From contig JAABSM010000042.1 in NCBI GenBank assembly GCA_011390365.1, positions 1-33,877 on the forward strand: DNA of 33,877 bases, given 5' to 3'. The translations under genes and the position numbers were made by a program. The DNA comes from Gammaproteobacteria bacterium. GTDB lineage: Bacteria > Pseudomonadota > Gammaproteobacteria > Chromatiales > Chromatiaceae. The notes beneath the pieces were generated by a model. That model did not search any database and was not told where the DNA came from. It saw only the letters and a program-made list of their open reading frames with translations. Below are positions 1 to 11,382 of this stretch, piece after piece; the first letter of the stretch is position 1, and each line of letters opens with the position of its first letter.

Positions 1-1631
1 GGAACTTGTTTTCCTTGACATATTGAATTGGTCGATACAAATGCGGAAGAGGAATTGGTTTTAGCACCATAATCTGCGGCTTTCATAAACCAACCTGCAA
101 CATAATCAAGAGATTTCCAACTCTTTAACCGATCACCAAAAATTTTATGCAAGTCTGTTTTTTGCTCTTTTGTCTGGCCTTGGCTACCAAGATATGGCGG
201 ATTCCCGCAAATATAGATCTCCCCCTCATTCTCAAGATCACCCTCCGCCTGACCATTAACCCCATTTCCGGTCGGCGGACAAATATCCAACCAATTCAAC
301 CGCAACGCATTGCCACAGGTAATCCAGTTCTCCGCCTCCAGCGGCAAGAACTCGGCGATGGCGTCCTTCTGCCCTCGGTACTGCAAATCACTCTGATACT
401 CGGCGATGATGAGGGCGAGGCGGGCGATTTCGGCGGGGAATTCGCGCAGTTCGATGCCGCGAAAGTCGGTGAGGCGGATGTCGCTCTTGCGACCGGGTTC
501 GCCGCGGCGTTCGTTGATGGTGTTTTCGATCTCGCGCAGCTGTTTGTAGGCGATAACCAGGAAGTTGCCGGAGCCGCAGGCGGGGTCGAAGACGCGAATC
601 CGGGCCAGACGTTTGCGCAGGTTGAGGAGCTTGCGGGGGTTGTCGCCCGCCTCTTCGAGTCTGGTGCGCAGGTCATCGAGAAAGAGGGGGTTGAGGACCT
701 TGAGGATGTTGGGGACGCTGGTGTAGTGCATGCCCAGCGCGCCCCGCTCTTCGTCGTCGGCGACGGCCTGGATCATGGAGCCGAAGATGTCGGGGTTGAT
801 CTGGGTCCAGTCGAGGTTGCCGATGTGCAGCAGGTAGGAGCGGGCGATCTTGCTGAAGCGGGGCACTTCGACGCCGCCGGAGAAGAGCCCGCCGTTGACA
901 TAGGGGAAGGTGTCGGCCCAGCGGGGTATATCGGCCTTGGTGCGCTCTCCGGGCTCGGTGTTCATGGCGCGAAAGATCTCGCTCATCACCTGGTGGGTGT
1001 TGGCGGCGTCGCGGGCGCTCATCTGCTCGATGGTGCGGGTGAAGAGGTCGGCGCCGTTGAAGATGTCGGTGTCTTCGGCGAAGAAGCAGAAGATGAGGCG
1101 GGCCATGAAGTGGTTCATGCTGTAGCCGCCTTCGGCATTGGCCCATTCGGGGTTGTCTTTCAGCAGTTCCAGATAGAGCCGGTTGAGGCGGCTGGTGGCG
1201 CGGATGTCGAACGAGCTTTCGCGGATCTGCTTGACGGTGGTGATGCCGGCCAGGGGCAGGAAGAAGCCGAAGTGGTCGGGGAAGTCGGCATAGGCGCAGG
1301 CGATGGTTTCTCCGGATTCGATCTCCTCCGCCTCAAGATCTTCGCCATCCGTGGCGAGGATAAAGCGGGCCTTGTGCCTGGTGGTGGCGGGGCTGGCCTT
1401 GAGTTGGGCGAGGGTCTGGGTCACTTCCCCCGGTTGGGCGATGGCGATGTGGATATTCCGGGTCTGGAGCACGCCGCCGAGGTCGGACTGGTTGGTCGTC
1501 CCCGAGCGCAGGCGCTTGATGGTGGTGGCCTTGTTGCCGAACGCCAGCAGCAAGGCGAAGGGGAATTCCTCGCGATCAAAGGGTTGCTGGGCCAGGTCCG
1601 TTACCGCGGATTCGATCTCGACTGCGTTCAT
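1..1631 (-). CDS. MmeI-like adenine DNA methyltransferase, 5' part (C-terminus beyond window)
   Basis: Reading leftwards from an ATG at 1631, 543 codons are open to the window edge. The start MNAVEIESAVTDL has no clear ribosome site, so it is provisional. The SAM-binding motif FDPACGSGNF begins near residue 348 and the amino-methyltransferase catalytic motif NPPY lies at residues 477-480, both in frame. This motif order, with a long N-terminal domain and a helical spacer ahead of the methylase, is that of the MmeI family, in which restriction, methylation and target recognition share one polypeptide of about 900 residues. The product should methylate adenine N6 in a specific DNA sequence. I see no obvious D...ExK nuclease motif in the first 150 residues, so it may only modify. 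The target-recognition domain is off the window. No separate restriction gene is visible. Confidence 0.85.
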   Translation of the reverse strand, partial: MNAVEIESAVTDLAQQPFDREEFPFALLLAFGNKATTIKRLRSGTTNQSDLGGVLQTRNIHIAIAQPGEVTQTLAQLKASPATTRHKARFILATDGEDLEAEEIESGETIACAYADFPDHFGFFLPLAGITTVKQIRESSFDIRATSRLNRLYLELLKDNPEWANAEGGYSMNHFMARLIFCFFAEDTDIFNGADLFTRTIEQMSARDAANTHQVMSEIFRAMNTEPGERTKADIPRWADTFPYVNGGLFSGGVEVPRFSKIARSYLLHIGNLDWTQINPDIFGSMIQAVADDEERGALGMHYTSVPNILKVLNPLFLDDLRTRLEEAGDNPRKLLNLRKRLARIRVFDPACGSGNFLVIAYKQLREIENTINERRGEPGRKSDIRLTDFRGIELREFPAEIARLALIIAEYQSDLQYRGQKDAIAEFLPLEAENWITCGNALRLNWLDICPPTGNGVNGQAEGDLENEGEIYICGNPPYLGSQGQTKEQKTDLHKIFGDRLKSWKSLDYVAGWFMKAADYGAKTNSSSAFVSTNSICQGKQV

Positions 1632-1988
1632 TGGGGCAAGGATGCCTATGCAAGTGGCTTGTGATTGGTTCTGGTTTGTAGCGGTTGGTTACGGGGGATG
1701 CCGTGGGGCATATCCTATAGGAGCGGGGGAGGCTCGGCAAAGTTCTCTCGCAGGGACCTATGCACGCGGAGAGATGCTCGCTGAGATCTTTGCCGTTATA
1801 AGCGTTCACACCCCTGCCGGTTTTGACCCCTCACCCTAACCCTTTCCCGGTGGGGGCGGGGATCTATCGGTGGCGGTGTGAATGCTTGCCTGTGGTTCCG
1901 TGTGTGGTCTTTTGAGAATTTGGGTACGAGGGTATTAGCCCGAAAGGGTCATGCAGGCGGTAATCCATGAGGTGCGCGGGTCGCCGGG
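1632..1988. other. Intergenic region between cbbQ and the methyltransferase gene
   Basis: No convincing gene is seen here. The only structure is the imperfect inverted repeat at 1801-1886, described separately. No strong promoter for the methyltransferase gene was recognised. Confidence 0.5.
1801..1886. repeat. Imperfect inverted repeat in the cbbQ/methyltransferase gap
   Basis: The ends read AGCGTTCACACC and, on the other strand, AGCATTCACACC. The centre carries the C-rich/G-rich pair CCTCACCCTAACCC ... GGTGGGGGCGGGG typical of dispersed intergenic hairpin repeats. It may act as a transcription barrier downstream of cbbQ, but it has no T-run. Confidence 0.5.
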
Positions 1989-2801
1989 TCAGAACAATGA
2001 AGAGGAGAGTTCGTTGACCGCCGCCAGCATCTCGGGGTCGTCGGTCAGGGCCTGGGCGATCGCCCCCTGACAGGCGGCGACCGGAGTGACGCCGGAGGCC
2101 ATGAGTTTTGCGGCGTGTACCAGCAGGCGGGTGCTGGCCCCTTCTTCAAGACCAGAGCCCTTGAGGTTGCGGGTCATGCGGGCGAATTTCACCAATCTTG
2201 CGGCCATCTCACCATCCAGTCCGGTCTCGCGCTGGACGATCTCCGCCTCCAGCGCGGCGTCGGGGTAGTCGAACTCCAGCGCCACGAAGCGTTGGCGGGT
2301 GCTCTGTTTGAGGTCCTTGAGCACGCTCTGATAGCCGGGGTTGTAGGAGACCGCCAGGCAGAATTCGGGGGTGGCCTGGATCAGGCCGCCGATCTTTTCG
2401 ATGGGCAGCACGCGGCGGTCATCGGCGAGGGGGTGGATTACCACCATGGTGTCCTTGCGGGCCTCGACGATCTCGTCGAGATAGCAGATGCCGCCGGCGC
2501 GCACCGCCTGGGTCAATGGGCCGTCCACCCACACCGTCTCGCCGCCCTTTACCAGGTAGCGCCCCACCAGGTCGGAGGCGGTCAGGTCGTCATGGCAGGA
2601 GACGGTGATCAGTGGCCGTTTCAGCCGCCAGGCCATGTGTTCCATGAAGCGGGTCTTGCCGCAGCCGGTGGGACCCTTCAGCAGCACCGGCAGGCCGTTC
2701 TGGTAGGCCGCCTCGAAGATGGCGATTTCATCACCGGTGGGCTGATAAAAGGGCTCCTTGTCGATCCGGTACTCGTCCAGTTTCAGGGTTCGGGCTTCCA
2801 C
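1989..2801 (-). CDS. cbbQ: CbbQ, AAA+ (MoxR-type) RubisCO activase subunit
   Basis: This 270-residue AAA+ ATPase belongs to the CbbQ/NorQ branch. CbbQ normally forms a ring with the VWA protein CbbO and uses ATP to remove inhibitory sugar phosphates from RubisCO. Walker A GPTGCGKT is at residues 43-50, Walker B ICYLDE at 105-110, and the sensor region SYNPGYQ near 152-158. The segment [14 protein letters not shown] near the N-terminus is characteristic of CbbQ. I chose the GTG at 2801 because AGGAG lies five bases upstream and the length fits the family (about 267); an upstream in-frame start would add a Pro/Leu-rich stretch foreign to the family. NorQ is the main alternative. Neither cbbO, norD nor RubisCO genes lie alongside: downstream is a 357-bp gap and then the methyltransferase gene. 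Confidence 0.88.
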   Translation of the reverse strand: MEARTLKLDEYRIDKEPFYQPTGDEIAIFEAAYQNGLPVLLKGPTGCGKTRFMEHMAWRLKRPLITVSCHDDLTASDLVGRYLVKGGETVWVDGPLTQAVRAGGICYLDEIVEARKDTMVVIHPLADDRRVLPIEKIGGLIQATPEFCLAVSYNPGYQSVLKDLKQSTRQRFVALEFDYPDAALEAEIVQRETGLDGEMAARLVKFARMTRNLKGSGLEEGASTRLLVHAAKLMASGVTPVAACQGAIAQALTDDPEMLAAVNELSSSLF

Positions 2802-2904
2802 GGCGGCTCCTGCTTTGTATGGCTTTGACGGAGCATATGAGGTCGGGCGTGCGGGAAGCAAGGGTAGGCAGGCCGCTGGCAACAAGCGAGGCGGCAATGG
2901 CGGG

Positions 2905-2927
2905 AGTGACAAACGCAGTTTGTCACT
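2905..2927. repeat. Perfect 10-bp-arm palindrome upstream of cbbQ
   Basis: AGTGACAAAC and GTTTGTCACT are perfect inverted arms around the three bases GCA. The palindrome sits about 105 bp upstream of the cbbQ start. It could be an operator or a small hairpin repeat; the sequence does not decide. Confidence 0.6.
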
Positions 2928-3024
2928 GACCAAGCCGGCTGCGAAACAATGCTCATTACCACGTGCCTGACGTGGCTTGCAGTCCCGTCCGCACCCTTAT
3001 CCGCGAGTAATGGGGTTGGAGCAT

Positions 3025-3067
3025 AGGAGTAGCAGTCCTTGAAGGACTGCTACTCCTCATTGTTTTT
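3025..3067 (+). terminator. 33-nt palindrome followed by a T-run
   Basis: Two perfect 16-bp arms (3025-3040 and 3042-3057) share the core CAGTCCTT/AAGGACTG and are followed on the plus strand by CATTGTTTTTTC. In form it is a rho-independent terminator on the plus strand, but no plus-strand gene lies upstream. A palindrome with the same core and altered but complementary outer arms occurs at 15369-15401, so it is probably a dispersed hairpin repeat. Confidence 0.6.
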
Positions 3068-3107
3068 TCACGGAAAATTCCGGGCTCTCGCCAGGATTGG
3101 CAACGAA

Positions 3108-3142
3108 AAAGGCCGTTTCGACAAGGAGTCGAAACGGCCTTT
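3108..3142 (-). terminator. Rho-independent terminator of the sulfur globule protein gene
   Basis: On the minus strand, arms of 15 bp (AAAGGCCGTTTCGAC and its complement) enclose a 5-nt loop and run into TTTTTCG. It lies 35 bp beyond the stop codon of the gene at 3177-3521. Confidence 0.85.
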
Positions 3143-3176
3143 GTCAATCCGTTATTCGGCTAACGCCGAATTCGGA

Positions 3177-6231
<3,055 letters not shown>

Positions 6232-6238
6232 TGTTTTT

Positions 6239-6304
6239 GAGTGCGGAGTGTTGAGTGTTGAGTGTGGAGTGTTGAGTGTGGAGTGCGGAGTGCGGAGTGT
6301 TGAG
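6239..6304. repeat. Heptamer tandem repeat, nine GAGTG(T/C)(T/G) units
   Basis: Nine consecutive 7-bp units begin at 6239 (GAGTGCG, GAGTGTT, GAGTGTT, GAGTGTG and so on) and end near 6301 with a partial unit. The last two bases of each unit vary. It starts seven bases after the kdsA stop codon. Because seven is not a multiple of three it would read in all frames, and no coding function is supported. Confidence 0.9.
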
Positions 6305-6353
6305 GCGCCGCTGTACGGCGGAGGGCGCGGCTGGACGCGCCAATGCATTGCCC

Positions 6354-6377
6354 TTCGCGAGTCAAGTCTCGCGCTCC
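6354..6377 (+). repeat. 24-nt palindromic repeat, copy 1
   Basis: This is a short palindrome with arms CGCGAG and CTCGCG around TCAAGT, bounded by TT and CTCC. Other copies lie at 23009-23032 and, inverted, at 33757-33780. Confidence 0.65.
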
Positions 6378-6454
6378 GCGATGGGCGGAGCCGCCGCAAG
6401 GGGGGCAAAACCGCGTTTTGCGCAGAGATCTGAATAGTTGCGTTTGATATGCGC

Positions 6455-6495
6455 TATAATAGCCGATTGACTTAGGCGATTGACAGAAATCGCCT
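6455..6495 (+). promoter_or_regulatory. Candidate eno promoter -10 box and leader hairpin
   Basis: A perfect TATAAT lies at 6455-6460; no good -35 box stands at normal spacing. About 14 bases downstream is a hairpin at 6474-6495 (AGGCGATT and AATCGCCT around six bases). If transcription starts near 6467, eno has a leader of about 185 bases. Function is inferred. Confidence 0.45.
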
Positions 6496-6588
6496 TGGGC
6501 CGGGAAGGGGGCAATCCCCTCTTTCAGGCCGGATCGGCGACGCAAAAGTTTCATTTGCGCGGGTTAGAATCCACGCCGATCCCTTTGA

Positions 6589-7932
<1,344 letters not shown>

Positions 7933-8013
7933 TTGAGACGGTCGTGTCGAAACGCCAGGTTTATTCTTGATGGCCGAACCACTCCTGGAGGGGAGATATG
8001 CCCCTGAGCCAGT

Positions 8014-8135
8014 CCCTCCCTTTCGCGAAGGGGGGCGTGGGGGGATTTGCTGGCCTTGGCGTAAGCACAAGAGTCTGGTGCTGGGCAAGACCTGGGTAAA
8101 ATCCCCCCCAACCCCCCTTTTGCAAAGGGGGGAGT
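8014..8135. repeat. Large imperfect inverted repeat between eno and ftsB
   Basis: The G-rich arm at 8028-8048 (AAGGGGGGCGTGGGGGG then ATTT) is complementary to the C-rich arm at 8098-8121 (AAAATCCCCCCCAACC then CCCC and TTTT), with about 50 bases between. Each arm carries its own small palindrome (CCCTTTCGCGAAGGG; CCCCTTTTGCAAAGGGG). The arrangement resembles a non-autonomous hairpin element. Confidence 0.65.
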
Positions 8136-8223
8136 GGTTTTGGCGGTCTTGTTCGGCGCTCGGGATCCAGTTGGTCTTTGTCGATGGTTTTCGGACCGGC
8201 GCAGCCCGGGCTATTGGCCGCTG

Positions 8224-8520
8224 ATGCGCATCCTTACCCTGATCCTGATCCTGCTGCTGATCACCTTGCAGTTTCGCCTCTGGGTGGGCAAGGGGAGCCT
8301 GGCCGAGGTCTACAACCTGAAGAACGAGATCGCCGAACTGGAGGGGGAGTTGGCGAAGATGGGTGACCGCAATCAGGAGCTGCTGGCCGAGGTCAAGGAC
8401 CTCCAGTCCAAGCGCGAGTGGGTGGAAGAGCGGGCGCGGGAGGACCTGGGGATGATCCGCAAGGGTGAGGTCTTCTATCAGGTCATTGAGCCGGGTAACG
8501 GCGATGACCGCCCACGCTGA
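8224..8520 (+). CDS. ftsB: Cell division protein FtsB
   Basis: FtsB is a small bitopic inner-membrane protein that joins FtsL and FtsQ in the divisome. The 98-residue product has a short cytoplasmic start, one membrane helix at residues 3-20 (ILTLILILLLITLQFRLWVG) and a periplasmic coiled coil at about 28-65 rich in Leu, Glu and Lys. It ends with the FtsB-typical ARE.LGMI.KGE.FYQV segment. The ATG at 8224 is chosen by fit to the family; there is no good ribosome site. The 3' end overlaps ispD by 17 bases. Position between eno and ispD is the normal gammaproteobacterial arrangement. Confidence 0.92.
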   Translation: MRILTLILILLLITLQFRLWVGKGSLAEVYNLKNEIAELEGELAKMGDRNQELLAEVKDLQSKREWVEERAREDLGMIRKGEVFYQVIEPGNGDDRPR

Positions 8521-9211
8521 ACCGCGATTCTGGGGCGCGATTCCCGCCGCCGGCATCGGTCGCCGCATGGGGGCGTCTATCCCCAAGCAATATCTGGAAC
8601 TGCGCGGGCGCAAGGTGGTCGAACACAGCGTCGCCGCGCTGCTTGAGCATCCCGCCATCGGCGGCGTCTGCGTGGCGGTGGCCGCCGGCGACCCCTGGTG
8701 GCCGCGGACTGGCTGCGCCGATCATGGGGCCATCATTCCGGCGGTCGGCGGCGCTGAGCGGGTCTGGTCGGTAGGCAACATGCTCAATGCCCTGCTCGCC
8801 CACGGTGCGGCGGTGGCGGACTGGGTGCTGGTACACGACGCCGCCCGTCCCTGTTTGCGTCGCGAAGACGTGGATCGCCTCATCGCCGCCTGCGGCGAGC
8901 ACGACGTGGGCGGGCTGCTGGGCATGCCGGTTCGCGACACCATGAAGCGGATCGACGGCGACGGAAAGGTCCTGCGCGGCGAGCCCCGGGAAGGGCTGTG
9001 GCATGCCTTCACGCCCCAGATGTTCCGGCTGGGTCCATTGCGCACGGCCATCGAGGATGCCGTCGCGGCGGGGGCGATCGTCACCGACGAGGCCGCGGCG
9101 ATGGAAAGAATCGGCGCAAAACCGTTGATGGTTGAAGGGCGAGCCGATAACATCAAGATCACGCGTCCGGGCGACCTGGAGTTGGCCGAGTTTTTTCTTT
9201 CGGTCGGTTAG
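8504..9211 (+). CDS. ispD: 2-C-methyl-D-erythritol 4-phosphate cytidylyltransferase
   Basis: IspD makes CDP-methylerythritol from CTP and methylerythritol phosphate in the non-mevalonate isoprenoid pathway. The 235-residue product starts its nucleotide-binding loop PAAGIGRRMG, followed by PKQYLEL. It also has the VHDAARPC segment and the C-terminal NIKITRPGDLELAE signature. It overlaps ftsB by 17 bases and probably relies on coupled translation. The usual neighbour ispF does not follow; a signalling gene does. Its pathway supplies the precursors used by ispB at 12294. Confidence 0.96.
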   Translation: MTAHAEPRFWGAIPAAGIGRRMGASIPKQYLELRGRKVVEHSVAALLEHPAIGGVCVAVAAGDPWWPRTGCADHGAIIPAVGGAERVWSVGNMLNALLAHGAAVADWVLVHDAARPCLRREDVDRLIAACGEHDVGGLLGMPVRDTMKRIDGDGKVLRGEPREGLWHAFTPQMFRLGPLRTAIEDAVAAGAIVTDEAAAMERIGAKPLMVEGRADNIKITRPGDLELAEFFLSVG

Positions 9212-9287
9212 CGCGGCGGGGCATTGGACGGGGCGGTTGCGTTCACGGGCTGTACTGGCGACGGGTCAAGCGAGGGAGAGGTACCCC

Positions 9288-10592
9288 ATGGATCCCAGGA
9301 TCTTTCAGAAACTGAGCAATTACGAACAGCACCGCTTGCTGGAGGAGCTGGATGAGGCGGCGGTACACCATCAGGACTGGCTGGACGCCGTCAACCGCGC
9401 CCTGCTATGCGGTCCTCTCGGCAATGGCGAGGATCTGTCGCGCCTGAGCGCCGATCAGTGCCAAATGGGACGCTGGATCTACGGCGTCGATGAGCCCCGC
9501 ATCAGCGGCAAGTCCACCTTTACCGAGTTGGGGCGACTGCATCAGGAGGTTCACCAGATCGCCGCGCTGCTGCTGGAGCGGCGGCAAGCCGGCGATATCC
9601 TGACCCATGACCACTACAATACGCTGGTCCAGGCATCGGTGGAGCTGCGCAGGGGGATTCGTCGTATTCAGGCGGATCTCAAGGGGGACCTGGCGATCTC
9701 CGGCCGGCTGCTGGCCAAGCTGTTCGAGAACGCCGCCGAGGGTGTGGTGGTGATCTCCAGCGACATGCGTATCCTGCACGTCAATCATGCCTTCAGCCAG
9801 TTGACCGGCTACAGCGAGCGAGAGGTGCAGGGCAGTGCGCCAGACCTCCTCTATGGCGAGCGTAGCGATATCGAGTTCTACGAAGAGCTCTGGATCAACG
9901 TCCGCAATCGCGGTTTGTGGCAGGGGGAGTTGGCGAATCGCCGGCGCAATGGCGAACGCTTTCTGGAACACCTCTCGATCTACGCCATCACCGATGAAGT
10001 GGGCGAAATTGGTCACTATCTGGCGATTTTTGCCGACATCTCCCACCAGCGAGAGAGCGAGGACCGACTCTACAGGCTGGCCCACTTCGATCCGGTGACG
10101 GGACTGCCCAATCGCATGCTGTTTCAGGACCGGCTGCGTCAGGAGATCGCCCACGCCCGTCGCCATCGGGTGCGCGCCGCCATCCTCTATCTTGATCTGG
10201 ATGACTTCAAGGGGATCAATGAGCGTTTCGGGCGGGAGGTGGGAGACCTGTTGCTTGAGCGTCTCACCAAGCGACTGGAGAGTCTCTTGCGCAGTTCCGA
10301 CAGTATCGGGCGCTTTGGCGGTGACGAGTTTCTGATTCTCGTGGAGCTGACCAACGAGGGGGATTATCAGGTCGTCGCCGACAAGGTCCTGGCGGAGCTG
10401 AGTCGCCCCTTCGAATTGAATGGCCGACAGGTGTCCGTTACCGGCAGTGTCGGCATCAGTCTTTTTCCTACCCACTCTTCCGACGACCAGGAACTCATTC
10501 GCTACGCCGATCTCGCCATGTACCGCGCCAAGATCGGCGGCAAGAATGGTTATCGGCTGTATGCCAGCGAGGCCGCGGAGGCAGCGGAGTGA
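9288..10592 (+). CDS. Zinc-sensing (CZB) PAS diguanylate cyclase
   Basis: The 434-residue protein has three parts. Residues 20-130 form a CZB zinc-binding domain with His28, Cys58, His85 and His89; the spacing (30, 27, 4) equals that of the zinc ligands of E. coli DgcZ (His22, Cys52, His79, His83). Residues 140-255 form a PAS domain. Residues 265-430 form a GGDEF domain with intact GGDEF at 344-348 and an inhibitory RxxD site (Arg335-Asp338) five residues before it. It should make cyclic di-GMP from GTP, be switched off by zinc, and be limited by its product. No membrane helix is seen, so it is cytoplasmic. The ATG at 9288 follows GGGAGAGG. An H-NOX gene lies 125 bp downstream on the same strand, so it may also respond to nitric oxide through a partner. 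Confidence 0.92.
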   Translation: MDPRIFQKLSNYEQHRLLEELDEAAVHHQDWLDAVNRALLCGPLGNGEDLSRLSADQCQMGRWIYGVDEPRISGKSTFTELGRLHQEVHQIAALLLERRQAGDILTHDHYNTLVQASVELRRGIRRIQADLKGDLAISGRLLAKLFENAAEGVVVISSDMRILHVNHAFSQLTGYSEREVQGSAPDLLYGERSDIEFYEELWINVRNRGLWQGELANRRRNGERFLEHLSIYAITDEVGEIGHYLAIFADISHQRESEDRLYRLAHFDPVTGLPNRMLFQDRLRQEIAHARRHRVRAAILYLDLDDFKGINERFGREVGDLLLERLTKRLESLLRSSDSIGRFGGDEFLILVELTNEGDYQVVADKVLAELSRPFELNGRQVSVTGSVGISLFPTHSSDDQELIRYADLAMYRAKIGGKNGYRLYASEAAEAAE

Positions 10593-10602
10593 TGCCGTTT
10601 AT

Positions 10603-10701
10603 CTAGTGCAGCGCCGGCTAAATAAGGAATTGCACTGTTTTTTAATAATCGATACTACAGGACTCGCATTGCTCATGGTTACTTGGCGGGTGCTGGACTA
10701 G
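10603..10701. mobile_element. MITE-like element, 99 bp, copy 1
   Basis: It starts CTAGTGCAGC and ends GCTGGACTAG, so its tips are imperfect inverted repeats continuing into GCCGGCTAAATAA on the left and, read inverted, CCCGCCAAGTAA on the right. A 101-bp copy with the same tips lies at 26676-26776. It has no coding capacity. It occupies nearly all of the gap between the cyclase and H-NOX genes. Confidence 0.6.
10630..10658 (+). promoter_or_regulatory. Candidate promoter for the H-NOX gene inside the MITE-like element
   Basis: TTGCAC (10630-10635) and TACTAC (10653-10658) are 17 bases apart in an AT-rich stretch. If used, the insertion would have given the H-NOX gene its own promoter. It is a sequence match only. 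Confidence 0.35.
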
Positions 10702-10717
10702 CCCGGGAAATCGCCCC

Positions 10718-11275
10718 ATGCATGGAGTATTTTTTCACTTCTTCAAGGAGTACATGGAAGAGAGGTACGGCGGCAAGGAGACCTGGGAGAGCCTGCTGAT
10801 CGCCAACGGATGCGCCTACAAGGTCTACTTCACCGTCAAGGAGTATCCCGACGAGGATCTCATCTCGCTGATGGTGCAGGCCTCCAATCTGCTCGACATC
10901 CCGTTTGCCGAGATGGTCGGTGATTATGGTCGCTTCCTTGCGCCGCGGATGTTGCGCTTCTACTCCACCTATATCAAGGATCCCAACTGGAAGAGCCTTG
11001 AACTGATGGCGAACGTGGGCCAAGGCATCCACCATACCATACGCACCCGTAACCCCGACACCAGCCCGCCCGAGATCATGACCGAACGGCTCTCGCAGCA
11101 CCAGCTGCGGCTGCGCTACAGTTCCCCGCGTCGACTCTGCGTGCTGCTGGAGGGGATGATTCGCGGGGTTGGCGATTACTACGGAGAAGAGCTGCACCTG
11201 AGTGAAACCGAATGCGTCCACCACGGTGGCGGCGAGTGCGTCTTCGAAATCGAGCGGCTCTCTACCGCCAATTGA
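10718..11275 (+). CDS. H-NOX (haem NO/O2-binding) sensor protein
   Basis: The 185-residue cytoplasmic protein starts MHGVFFHFFKEYMEERYG and has the haem-binding features of the H-NOX family. The likely proximal ligand is His105 (or His106) in NVGQGIHHTIR. The propionate-binding YxSxR motif is at Tyr134-Arg138 (YSSPR). The C-terminus (ECVHHGGGECVFEIE) has Cys and His residues as in related stand-alone members. Family members bind nitric oxide at ferrous haem and regulate a partner, often a diguanylate cyclase or histidine kinase in the same operon; here the cyclase is directly upstream. The ATG at 10718 is the only good start, with a weak GGGA site. A hairpin terminator follows three bases after the stop. 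Confidence 0.87.
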   Translation: MHGVFFHFFKEYMEERYGGKETWESLLIANGCAYKVYFTVKEYPDEDLISLMVQASNLLDIPFAEMVGDYGRFLAPRMLRFYSTYIKDPNWKSLELMANVGQGIHHTIRTRNPDTSPPEIMTERLSQHQLRLRYSSPRRLCVLLEGMIRGVGDYYGEELHLSETECVHHGGGECVFEIERLSTAN

Positions 11276-11277
11276 AA

Positions 11278-11299
11278 AGAGGAGGGCAAGCCCTCCTCT
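11278..11299. terminator. Bidirectional terminator between H-NOX and hsp20
   Basis: AGAGGAGGG and CCCTCCTCT form 9-bp arms around CAAG. On the minus strand the stem is followed by TTTTCAATT, serving hsp20. On the plus strand it directly follows the H-NOX stop codon, with a poorer CGTTTC tail. Confidence 0.7.
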
Positions 11300-11382
11300 C
11301 GTTTCTGCAGTCAGCGGTGGTTCACGCCGCTGTGCCTTTTAGCCTGAAGCCGATCGCACGCTGGGTGGATCAGCCGGACCGT

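Larger units (their letters stand above)
2802..3176. other. Hairpin-rich intergenic region
   Basis: No gene is recognised between cbbQ and the sulfur globule gene. The stretch holds three strong inverted repeats: a 23-bp palindrome at 2905-2927, a 33-bp palindrome at 3025-3057 and a terminator at 3108-3142. The cbbQ promoter should lie in the left part, but I could not identify it securely. Confidence 0.6.

Noticed and set aside
147-1664. Plus-strand open frame of 505 codons
   Set aside because: It is antisense to the methyltransferase gene, whose SAM and NPPY motifs are in frame on the other strand. The Gly/Val/Ala/Asp-rich product is typical of a high-GC shadow frame.
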